Source: Streptomyces xanthochromogenes
GTDB lineage: Bacteria; Actinomycetota; Actinomycetes; Streptomycetales; Streptomycetaceae
DNA length: 64,000 nucleotides
NCBI RefSeq assembly: GCF_014650455.1
Contig: NZ_BMUZ01000006.1
Coordinates: 1-64,000 of the forward strand
Direction: 5' to 3'
Shown here: positions 43,629-51,119 of the stretch, in pieces
Numbering within the stretch: the first letter of the stretch is position 1
Layout of the letters: each line of letters begins with the position of its first letter
Notes under the pieces: generated by a model
The model's input: only the letters and a program-made list of their open reading frames with translations
What the model was told of the DNA's origin: nothing
The model's database searches: none
Program-made: the position numbers and the translations under genes

Positions 43629-43647
43629 CGATACCGTCCGGGTATCG
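43629..43647. promoter_or_regulatory. LysR-type operator between SDR and LysR genes
   Basis: cgatacc (43629-43635), 5-bp spacer, ggtatcg (43641-43647): perfect 7-bp arms containing a T-N-A dyad of the LysR-box kind. It lies 21 bp before the LysR start and 48 bp before the SDR start. Confidence 0.65.
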
Positions 43648-43667
43648 ATCCGGAGTAGCGTGGACGG

Positions 43668-44519
43668 ATGGAGACCCGGGAACTGCGCTACTTCGTCGCT
43701 GTCGCCGAAGAGCTGCACTTCGGGCGCGCCGCGCACCGGCTCGGGATCGCACAGCCGCCTTTGTCACGGGCGATCCAGAAGCTTGAGCGCCGGCTCGGGG
43801 CAGCACTGCTGGATCGGACCAGCCGCAGCGTCACGCTGACCGAGGCCGGCTCGGTGCTGCTGGCCGAGGGCCGGGCGGCCCTCGACGCGGTCGACGCCGC
43901 TGAGCGCCGGACCCGCCGCGCCGCCCTTTCCGCGACCGGCCGGCCTGCCCTCACCCTGGTCACGAAGGCCAGCGCGTCCAGAGAACTGCTGGCGAAACTG
44001 CTCGACGCGTACGCCGCCGAACCCGGCGCGGTCCCCGTCGACGTCCTCCTGTGCGGCCCGGCCGAGCAGGAACGGCTGCTGCGCGAGGGCCGGGCCGACG
44101 TGGCGCTGCTGCACCATCCGTTCGACTCGACGGCAGGGCTCCACACCGAGGAGCTCGGTACGGAGGGCCAGGTGGCGGTCCTGCCGACCGGGCATCCGCT
44201 GACCGTCCGGGCCCATGTGCACATGGCCGACATCACGGGGCTGCCCGGCCTGCCCCTGCCGCGCTGGCCCAACCCCGACGGCAGTTACCCACCCGGCCCC
44301 GGCCCGCGGGTCCGCGACCACGCGCAGTTGTTGCAGCTCGTCGCGCTCGGCCGTGCCTGCGCGGTCTCACCGGAGTCGTGCCGAGCCGAACTGCACGGTG
44401 ACCTCGCCGCCGTACCGGTGCTCGACGCGCCGCAGGTCACCACCCTGATCGCCTGGCCACCGCACAGTCGGTCCAGAGCGGTCGCCCATCTGGTCCGGAC
44501 CGCGCTGCGTCTCCCGTAG
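43668..44519 (+). CDS. LysR-family transcriptional regulator
   Basis: The 283-aa protein has the classic LysR HTH (1-62: ELRYFVAVAEELHFGRAAHRLGIAQPPLSRAIQKLERRLG) and a periplasmic-binding-like effector domain (about 90-280), somewhat shorter than usual. It is divergent from the SDR gene and followed by tRNA-Pro copy 2 on the opposite strand. Confidence 0.94.
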   Translation: METRELRYFVAVAEELHFGRAAHRLGIAQPPLSRAIQKLERRLGAALLDRTSRSVTLTEAGSVLLAEGRAALDAVDAAERRTRRAALSATGRPALTLVTKASASRELLAKLLDAYAAEPGAVPVDVLLCGPAEQERLLREGRADVALLHHPFDSTAGLHTEELGTEGQVAVLPTGHPLTVRAHVHMADITGLPGLPLPRWPNPDGSYPPGPGPRVRDHAQLLQLVALGRACAVSPESCRAELHGDLAAVPVLDAPQVTTLIAWPPHSRSRAVAHLVRTALRLP

Positions 44520-44715
44520 CTCCGGCACATCCGGCCACGTTCCATCTCCCGGGGGCCCGGCTCACCAGCGGGGTCGGGAGCGGGCGGCTGCGCCTGGCAG
44601 GCATCCGCCCGGGGAGAAGTCGAGCCACGGGAACCTGCGTCGGGGAGGCCACCCGATCCGCCGAGTCAGTCGGCCGGTCGGCGCTCGCGGGAACGCGGGG
44701 CCCGGAAGAACGACC

Positions 44716-44750
44716 AAGGGCCGGTGTCGGATGTCTCCGATACCGGCCCT
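44716..44750 (-). terminator. Terminator of tRNA-Pro copy 2
   Basis: Hairpin just downstream of the minus-strand tRNA, with gggccggt and accggccc arms. It differs from copy 1 by one base near the loop. Confidence 0.7.
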
Positions 44751-44769
44751 GATCTGCGACTCTTGCAAG

Positions 44770-44843
<74 letters not shown>

Positions 44844-44948
44844 ATGCCCGTCTGACCTGGGGATTCCCCCCGGCCGTTCGTGCATGAGAACAATACCGCA
44901 CTTCGTCGGGTGGTCACGAACCCCTTTCCCGGGGCGCCCGGCAGCGCC

Positions 44949-45299
44949 CTACGCCCCGGGATCGGGGTGGGCGTCCAGGAGTTTGCGCGGAGCGGCCTGG
45001 CGCCAGGAGTCGGTCAGGATCGCGCTCAGCTCGTCGTCGCCGGTGAGCGCGGCGAGTCGCACCCGCAGCCACGCGTAGTTGTCGTCGTGCCCCTCCCGCA
45101 GGAAGAACTTCCCGGGCTCGGCCGCGATCAGCTCGGCCCGTTCCTCCTTCGGGCATTTCACGCCCATCCAGGCGTCGTCGTCGCCCAGGGAGGCGAAGAT
45201 CTTCCCCGCGACCCGGAAGGTGGGCCTTCCCCAGGCGGGCTTCTCCGTCGCCCCGGGAAGCCCGAGCGCGATGCGGCGTACGTCCTCGGCGGTGACCAT
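44949..45299 (-). CDS. MmcQ/YjbR-family protein
   Basis: The 116-aa protein has the YjbR (CyaY-like fold) pattern: TAEDVRRIALGLPGATEKPAWGRPTFRVAGKIFASL, then KCPKEERAELIAAEPGKFF and the YAWLRVRLAAL segment. These small proteins are thought to bind DNA or ligands, and no precise role is known. ATG 45299 is used. It stands alone, 66 bp downstream of the Gfo/Idh gene on the same strand. Confidence 0.9.
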   Translation of the reverse strand: MVTAEDVRRIALGLPGATEKPAWGRPTFRVAGKIFASLGDDDAWMGVKCPKEERAELIAAEPGKFFLREGHDDNYAWLRVRLAALTGDDELSAILTDSWRQAAPRKLLDAHPDPGA

Positions 45300-45364
45300 G
45301 GGGAGACCGTACGCCGCACCACCGGCAGCGGGCCCGCGGAATCCGGCCGCGGCGCCCCCGCGAG

Positions 45365-46546
45365 CTACCGCTGGCCCCGCTCGAAGTAGGCCGCGAGGCC
45401 GGGGTCGAGCGGGGGGACCCGGCGCGGGGCGCCTCCGCTCCGCAGCGAGGCCGTGGCCTCGTAGCCCGCCGCGACCGCCATCCGCGCGGCGACCGGAGAG
45501 GTGTCGGTGACGCCGCCGTCGCGCACGAAGCGCAGGAACTCGTCGATGATCAGCGGGTCCGCCCCGGCGTGCGCGGCGTCGTCCGGGGCGTCGGGGATGG
45601 CGTACGCCCGGTCGGGTTCGGCGCGGTATTCGGAGCGCCGGGAGTTCCACACCTTCACCTGGCCGCCGGGGCCGTCGCCGAAGTTCTCCAACCGGCCCGC
45701 GTCACCGATGACCGTGTAGTTGCGCCAGTAGTCCGGGGTGAAGTGGCACTGCTGGTACGAGGCGAGCACACCGTTGTCGAGGCGCATGTTGAGCAGCGAG
45801 ACGTCCTCGACGTCGATCACCGGATTGAGTGCGCGCTGGGTGTGCGGCGGCCAGTGACCGTCCTTGGTGTACCAGTCGTCGGCCTTGGGTTCGCCGGGCG
45901 CCCGGCGGTGCGGGTTGTCGCCGTACACCATCAGATCGCCCATGGCCTGCACGTCGCGCGCGTAGCCGCCGGACAGCCAGTGCACCACGTCGATGTCGTG
46001 CGCCGCCTTCTGGAGCAGGAGGCCGGTGGTGTAGCGGCGCTCGGCGTGCCAGTCCTTGAAGTACCAGTCGCCGCCGTACCCCACGAAGTGGCGCACCCAC
46101 ACCGTCTTGACCGTGCCGATGGTCCCGCGGGCGATCAGGTCGCGCATCATCCGCACCACGGGCATGTGGCGCATGTTGTGGCCCACGTAGAGGCGCGTAC
46201 CGGTTTCGCGCGCCGTGCGCAGGATCTCGTCGCAGCGCTCGACCGTGATGTCCAGGGGCTTCTCGACGAAGACCGGCTTCCCGGCGAGCAGTGCGGCGCA
46301 GGCGAGGTCGGCGTGGGTGTGGTCGGGAGTGAGGACGAGTACGGCGTCGAGGTCGGCCGCGTCGACGACCTCGCGGGGGTCGGTCGGAAGCCGCGCGCCG
46401 GGGAAGGCCGCGGCGGCCGCCGCGCGGGCCAGGGGGTCCGGGTCCGCGACGGCTGCGACGACACAGCCGCGGCCCGGGCGGTGTGCGGTACGCGCGATGC
46501 TGCCGCGCAGCCCGTATCCGATGACGCCGACACGGAGGTCGGTCAT
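45365..46546 (-). CDS. Gfo/Idh/MocA-family oxidoreductase
   Basis: The 393-aa protein has an N-terminal NAD(P) Rossmann fold (VGVIGYGLRGSIARTAH near residue 5), the E-K-P motif (KPVFVEKPLDITVERC near 95) and a C-terminal domain with KAAHDIDVVHWLSG near 180, which gives the usual catalytic His/Asp environment. Members oxidise or reduce sugars and inositols. GAAGGGAG precedes ATG 46546. Substrate unknown; no sugar transporter is next to it. Confidence 0.92.
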   Translation of the reverse strand: MTDLRVGVIGYGLRGSIARTAHRPGRGCVVAAVADPDPLARAAAAAAFPGARLPTDPREVVDAADLDAVLVLTPDHTHADLACAALLAGKPVFVEKPLDITVERCDEILRTARETGTRLYVGHNMRHMPVVRMMRDLIARGTIGTVKTVWVRHFVGYGGDWYFKDWHAERRYTTGLLLQKAAHDIDVVHWLSGGYARDVQAMGDLMVYGDNPHRRAPGEPKADDWYTKDGHWPPHTQRALNPVIDVEDVSLLNMRLDNGVLASYQQCHFTPDYWRNYTVIGDAGRLENFGDGPGGQVKVWNSRRSEYRAEPDRAYAIPDAPDDAAHAGADPLIIDEFLRFVRDGGVTDTSPVAARMAVAAGYEATASLRSGGAPRRVPPLDPGLAAYFERGQR

Positions 46547-47906
46547 GTCAACTCCCTTCTCGTCAGGCGATGTTGCTGTGGGCGACGGCCGCCGGACGAC
46601 CGAGATGCCCGGGCGCCCGTCCCCGCGCGGCGACGCGCCGGGGGACGAACGCCCCGGCCGTCCCGGAGCCCGCCGCACGGTGTCCTCGATGCGGGCGGGG
46701 CCGTCAGGTGCATCGTCGCAGCCGGTGAACCGGCCCGGCCGGGCGGCCCCGGCCCGACGCCCGCCCGAGCCGCAGGCGCCTTCCGGCCGGTCCCCCGACG
46801 GCCGGCGAGCCCCCCGCGCCTCGGCCCGCACCCCAGCGGCCCACGGCCCCGACTCACGCCCCCTCCGCGCCCCGTGGCCGAATTCCTCACCACTTCCCCA
46901 CACCGCATCCCACCGCCCCACCCCGCCCCACGGCGGAAGTCCCAGGGCAACCACCTGTCCCGCCCGCGCAGCCCTGGCCGGATTCCATCGCTGCTGGTCC
47001 GGGCGGCTGCGGCACGGGTGGGGCCCCGCCCATCGGGCGGTCGATTCCGCATCGCGCGCTCCCCCCTGCGCCCCGCACCACTGCAACGCACCGTTCACGC
47101 CACCCCGCACCCCAACGCGCCCTCCGCGGGCACAACGACCGCCGCGAGGAAATGGCCCCGCCTGCTCTTGCCAAGGGCGTCGACTGCCGTACGGGAGTCG
47201 GTAGTTGCCGATCACGCAGGGCGGCCCGTCGCGACCGTCCTCCACCGCACCGGCCGGCCGCGCGAGGCGACGTCCGGCGCGCCACCGCCCGGAGCAGCGC
47301 GCTCCGCCGACGGCTTCCGGGTTCCGCAACACGCGAGAGGTAGGGAGAATGCCAAGGTCAGCAGCGTGAGGCATGAGGCCGTGCGCGTTCCGGTCGTGGT
47401 GGGGCCGCGCCCGCTCCCCCGGCACCGCCCCCCGACACGACCGTCCGGTCCGCCACCCAACGCCACCCCAGGCGGCCGAAAGTGCTGGTCGGCGGGGTGG
47501 CGGGGGAAGCGCACCATCACCCACACGCGTGAAACGACGACATATTCCGTCGAAGTCGAAGCCAAATCGGTTCTGCAGCTGTCCTCAGATGTCATGACCG
47601 TGCTCATCTGGTTCCGCTTCCTGGCCCTCAGTGCCACTTGCCCACGAAACCTTTGCCGTTGTCATGTGGCAGAAAGTTGTGTGAAGGGGATGCAATCGAC
47701 TGGGACCGAACAGGCCGGGGCACACACAACACATCGCCATCCAAACGTCAACTCGCCTTATTCTGGCCATAGTTGACAGAGGAAGGTGCAAGAGTCGAAG
47801 TCGCTTCACAGCATGAGGAGGTCGGCCTCTTCGGGACGGGATCACTGCCGATGCACCACCTGCCGGGACCACCCGCGGCAGGCGTTTCGCGGAGGAGGGC
47901 TGCGGG
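46547..47906. other. 1.36-kb stretch without a convincing gene
   Basis: Both strands carry long open frames, but they are Arg/Pro/Ala-rich shadow-type translations with no family motifs, no credible ribosome site and no typical codon pattern. From about 47500 to 47800 the G+C content falls clearly. That segment is likely the promoter region of the acyl-CoA-dehydrogenase-like gene, whose ribosome site (GGAGGAGGG) lies just before 47907. The rest may be decayed DNA. I see no RNA structure I would defend. Confidence 0.5.
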
Positions 47907-49112
47907 ATGGACGGATACTTCAACAGCCGGCTGCACCAACAACTCAGGGAAGACGTCAGGCACTTCGCGGAACGTGAGGTACGACCGCGGATAGCCGAGA
48001 TGGAGGCGGCCCGCACCGTCCAGCACGAGCTGTCGCGGCTCATCGCCCGGCAGGGCTGGATAGGGGCGACCGTCAGCCCCGCTTATGGCGGGATGGGCGT
48101 GGGGCACCTCGGCAAGACCATCATCATCGAGGAGCTGTCCCGGGTGAGCGGCGCGATGGGGGCCATGGTGCAGGCCTCCCAGCTCGGCGTCGCCAAGATC
48201 GTGCACTTCGGGAACGAGGACCAGAAGAAGAGCTGGCTGCCGGCCGTCGCCGCGGGCGAGTGCCTGCCGACGATCGCGGTCACCGAGCCCGAGTCGGGCG
48301 GTCATGTGCTGGGCATGGCCGCGAGCGCGGTCCGCGACGGTGACGATTACCTACTCAATGGCCGAAAAGTCTATGTGGGCAACAGCCATGTGGGCGATCT
48401 CCATGGTGTGGTCCTGCGCACCGGACCGGGCTCCAGGGGCCTCTCGGCCTTCCTCGTCGAGTCCGACCGCCCCGGGTTCTCCCTGGGCGAGCACCGCGAG
48501 GCGATGGGGCTGCACGGCTTCAGCTTCGGAGAGGTCCGCTTCGACAACTGCCGTGTCCCGGCGGCCAACCGGCTCGGCGAGGAGGGGGACGGCCTGGCCG
48601 TCGCGTACTCCTCCAGCGTCCTGTACGGGCGGGCCAACCTCACCGCCGTGTCGCTCGGCATTCATCAGGCGATCCTTGAAGAGACCACCAGGTTCTGCGC
48701 CGAACGCATCCGCTACGGCAAGCCGCTGTACGAACTCCCCAACATCAAAATCAAGTTGGGACAGCTCCAGTCCCGGGTGATGACGGCCCGGCTCGTCGCC
48801 TACCACGCGGTCCAGCTGCTGGATCAGGGGCTGCCGTGCGACGCCGAGCTCATGAACGCCAAGGTCGTCAACGTGGAGTCGGCGCTCGACTCCGCACGCA
48901 ACGCCATGGAGATCCATGCGGCGGCCGGTCTGTTCACCGACCGCCCCATCGAGCGGTATCTGCGCGACGCCCACCACATCTTCGCCCCGGCCGGCACCTC
49001 CGACGTACAGCTCCTGCGGCTGGCCGAGGTGGCGTTGGGCACGGCGAAGGGCCAGTGGTCGCAGCGGCTCTCCGATCTGCTGCGCATGCAGGAACTGGCC
49101 ACGGCCCACTGA
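47907..49112 (+). CDS. Acyl-CoA dehydrogenase-like flavoprotein lacking the usual catalytic Glu
   Basis: The 401-aa protein has the three ACAD domains: an N-terminal helical part, a middle beta domain with TEPESGGHVLGMAASA near residue 130, and a C-terminal helical domain with ERIRYGKPLYELPNIK near 270. In the C-terminal loop the family's Y-E-G-T reads PAGT near residue 365, so the MCAD-type catalytic Glu is absent. The alternative isovaleryl-CoA-type position near 248 is Gly. It may act on an unusual acyl-thioester or carry out a different flavin reaction. GGAGGAGGG precedes ATG 47907. It is convergent with the conservon. Confidence 0.87.
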   Translation: MDGYFNSRLHQQLREDVRHFAEREVRPRIAEMEAARTVQHELSRLIARQGWIGATVSPAYGGMGVGHLGKTIIIEELSRVSGAMGAMVQASQLGVAKIVHFGNEDQKKSWLPAVAAGECLPTIAVTEPESGGHVLGMAASAVRDGDDYLLNGRKVYVGNSHVGDLHGVVLRTGPGSRGLSAFLVESDRPGFSLGEHREAMGLHGFSFGEVRFDNCRVPAANRLGEEGDGLAVAYSSSVLYGRANLTAVSLGIHQAILEETTRFCAERIRYGKPLYELPNIKIKLGQLQSRVMTARLVAYHAVQLLDQGLPCDAELMNAKVVNVESALDSARNAMEIHAAAGLFTDRPIERYLRDAHHIFAPAGTSDVQLLRLAEVALGTAKGQWSQRLSDLLRMQELATAH

Positions 49113-49136
49113 CGCGCACGCCGGCGCGAGGACGGC

Positions 49137-49706
49137 TCAGAACCGGCCGTCCTCGCGCCGGTGGATCTGCTCGATGAGCTCCGCCGCCATCGACTTGATC
49201 GTCTCCAGACCGGCCCTGCCCCAGGGCCGGGGTTCGGTGTCCACCACGCAGATCGTGCCGAGTGCGATGCCGGTGCGGTCGATGAGCGGCGCCCCGAGGT
49301 AGGAGCGGATTCCGATCTCGTCCACCACGGGATTGCCGGCGAACCGCGGGTAGTCGCACACGTCCTCCAGGACGAGCGCCTTGCGGCGGACCACGACGTG
49401 CGGGCAGTACCCGTGGTCGCGCGCCATGATCCGGCTGACCCCGCCGGAGACCGCCGCCGCGTTCAGGTCCGAGCCGGTGTGGGCGCCGTCGGGGGTGTGC
49501 AGGCCGGCGAAGAACTGCTGGTTCTCGTCGATGAAGTTGACCATCGAGAAGGGCGCCCCGGTCACCTCGGCGAGCTTGTGCGCGAACTCGTCGAAGGCCG
49601 GGTCGGGCCGCTCCCCCATGCCCAGTTGGCGCAGCCGCTGGACGCGGACCGGCGCCTCGCGGTCCACGGGGGTGAGGAGCAGGTGTCCGGTCGGGTCGTA
49701 CGTCAT
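49137..49706 (-). CDS. GAF-domain protein at the end of the conservon
   Basis: The 189-aa protein is essentially a single GAF domain (about 35-185) with FSMVNFIDENQQFFAGL, DHGYCPHVVVRRKALVLEDV and SYLGAPLIDRTGIALGTICVVD. It has no output domain. It begins 2 bp after the CvnD stop on the same strand, so it is the fifth gene of this conservon and a likely ligand-sensing accessory. Confidence 0.88.
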   Translation of the reverse strand: MTYDPTGHLLLTPVDREAPVRVQRLRQLGMGERPDPAFDEFAHKLAEVTGAPFSMVNFIDENQQFFAGLHTPDGAHTGSDLNAAAVSGGVSRIMARDHGYCPHVVVRRKALVLEDVCDYPRFAGNPVVDEIGIRSYLGAPLIDRTGIALGTICVVDTEPRPWGRAGLETIKSMAAELIEQIHRREDGRF

Positions 49707-49708
49707 AG

Positions 49709-50326
49709 TCAGGCTCCAGGGCTGGTGGCTGCCGGGATGGTGGCGAGCAGGTGCTGGACCAGGGTGACCAGCGTGCGGATGCCGGAGCTGCCGATGCGGG
49801 CGTCGCAGAGTACGACGGGGACCTCGGGCTTGAGGTCTATGGCCGCCCGCACCTCCTCCGGGTCGTAGCGGTAGGAGCCGTCGAACTCATTGACGGCGAC
49901 GAGGAATCCGATGCCCCGCCGCTCGAAGAAGTCGACGGCACAGAAGCATTCGTCGAGCCGCCGGGTGTCGGCGAGGATCACCGCACCGAGCGCCCCCTCG
50001 GACAGCTCGTCCCACATGAACCAGAAGCGCTCCTGTCCCGGCGTGCCGAACAGGTAGAGCACGTTCTGGTCGTCGAGCGTGATGCGGCCGAAGTCCATGG
50101 CGACCGTGGTGGTGGTCTTGGACTCGATGCCTTCGAGGCTGTCGTGGGCCGCGCTGACCGTGGTGAGGAGCTCCTCGGTGGAGAGCGGTTCGATCTCGCT
50201 GACCGCTCCGACAAAGGTCGTCTTGCCGACCCCGAACCCACCCGCGACGAGGATCTTCAGCGCGGTCGGGAACAGGTCCCGGGCATCCCTGGCGGGCAGG
50301 GCGTCAAAGGCGTCGTCGTAGGCCAT
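49709..50326 (-). CDS. cvnD: Conservon GTPase-like protein (CvnD)
   Basis: The 205-aa small-GTPase-like protein has P-loop GGFGVGKTT near residue 30, switch-II-like GTPGQERFWFMW near 93 and NEFD in place of N-K-x-D near 145. CvnD proteins of Streptomyces conservons act with CvnA-C as a membrane signalling complex resembling a eukaryotic G-protein system. Its start overlaps the end of the cvnC gene by 23 bp, as is typical. Confidence 0.94.
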   Translation of the reverse strand: MAYDDAFDALPARDARDLFPTALKILVAGGFGVGKTTFVGAVSEIEPLSTEELLTTVSAAHDSLEGIESKTTTTVAMDFGRITLDDQNVLYLFGTPGQERFWFMWDELSEGALGAVILADTRRLDECFCAVDFFERRGIGFLVAVNEFDGSYRYDPEEVRAAIDLKPEVPVVLCDARIGSSGIRTLVTLVQHLLATIPAATSPGA

Positions 50327-50675
50327 CGAGCACTGCCTCCAGCAGAGATCGGTCGGTGGGTGTGTGGGAGAGGCGGGGAGCCCGTGCGGTCACCGCCCCG
50401 CAGTCCACGAGGTCGGACAGGAGCACTTTGGTGACGACGGCCGGCAGCCGTAAGTGCGCCGAGATCTCCGCCACCGAGGTGGGCCCCTTGCACAGGCCGA
50501 GTGCCTGCGAGTGTTCGGGGCCCAGGTGGGTCTGGGGCACGGTGCCGGTGGCCATGACCTGGGAGAGGAGGTCCAGTGTCGCGCTCGGCCGGGTTCGGCC
50601 GTTGCTCACCGTGTAGGGCCGGATCAGCCGTCCGGCCGCGTCGTCGAGCCAGGGCCCGTCCTGCGGGGCCGCCAC
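50304..50675 (-). CDS. cvnC: Conservon DUF742 protein (CvnC)
   Basis: The 123-aa DUF742 protein shows LIRPYTVSNGRTRPS near residue 20, H-S-Q-A-L-G-L-C near 55, and a winged-helix-like segment VAEISAHLRLPAVVTKVLLSDLVDCG near 75. GTG 50675 follows GAGGAG and starts 2 bp after the cvnB stop, so translation is coupled. The open frame further upstream lies inside cvnB. Third gene of the conservon. Confidence 0.92.
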   Translation of the reverse strand: MAAPQDGPWLDDAAGRLIRPYTVSNGRTRPSATLDLLSQVMATGTVPQTHLGPEHSQALGLCKGPTSVAEISAHLRLPAVVTKVLLSDLVDCGAVTARAPRLSHTPTDRSLLEAVLDGLRRRL

Positions 50676-50677
50676 GG

Positions 50678-51112
50678 TCAGCTCCTCAGACCGCTGGGGG
50701 TTCCGGCGCCCTGCCTGGCCGGGGTCACCAGATACGGCCGTACGCTCTTGACCAGCATGGCCATCTCGTAGCCGAGGACCGCCGCGTCGGCCTCCCGGCC
50801 GGCGAGGACCGCGAGACAGGTGCCCGAGCCGGCCGTGGACACGAAGAGCAGGGTGGAGTCCAGCTCCACCACGACCTGCCGCACCTCGCCCCCGTCGCCG
50901 AAGCGCGCTCCGGCGCTGCGGCCGAGCGAGTACAGGCCGGAGGCGAGGGCCGCCATGTGGTCGGCGCTGTCGGTGTCCAGACCGTGGACGGATTTCACCA
51001 GACCGTCGGAGGAGAGCAGAACCGCGTTGCGGGTGTAGGGGACCCGCTGGACCAGTCCGCTCAGCAGCCAGTCGAGGTCCGAGACGTGTCCGGTCGGCGC
51101 ATCGCTCGCCAT
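50678..51112 (-). CDS. cvnB: Conservon Roadblock/LC7 protein (CvnB)
   Basis: The 144-aa Roadblock/LC7-domain protein (LDWLLSGLVQRVPYTRNAVLLSSDGLVKS, later LLFVSTAGSGTCLAVLA) is the MglB-like partner expected to act on the CvnD GTPase. It starts 7 bp after the cvnA stop. Confidence 0.94.
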   Translation of the reverse strand: MASDAPTGHVSDLDWLLSGLVQRVPYTRNAVLLSSDGLVKSVHGLDTDSADHMAALASGLYSLGRSAGARFGDGGEVRQVVVELDSTLLFVSTAGSGTCLAVLAGREADAAVLGYEMAMLVKSVRPYLVTPARQGAGTPSGLRS

Positions 51113-51119
51113 GGTGCAT

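Noticed and set aside
17164..44769. Integrative element between the two tRNA-Pro copies
   Set aside because: No integrase, excisionase, replication or transfer gene is present. The content is ordinary metabolic genes, so only a duplication or recombination boundary is suggested.
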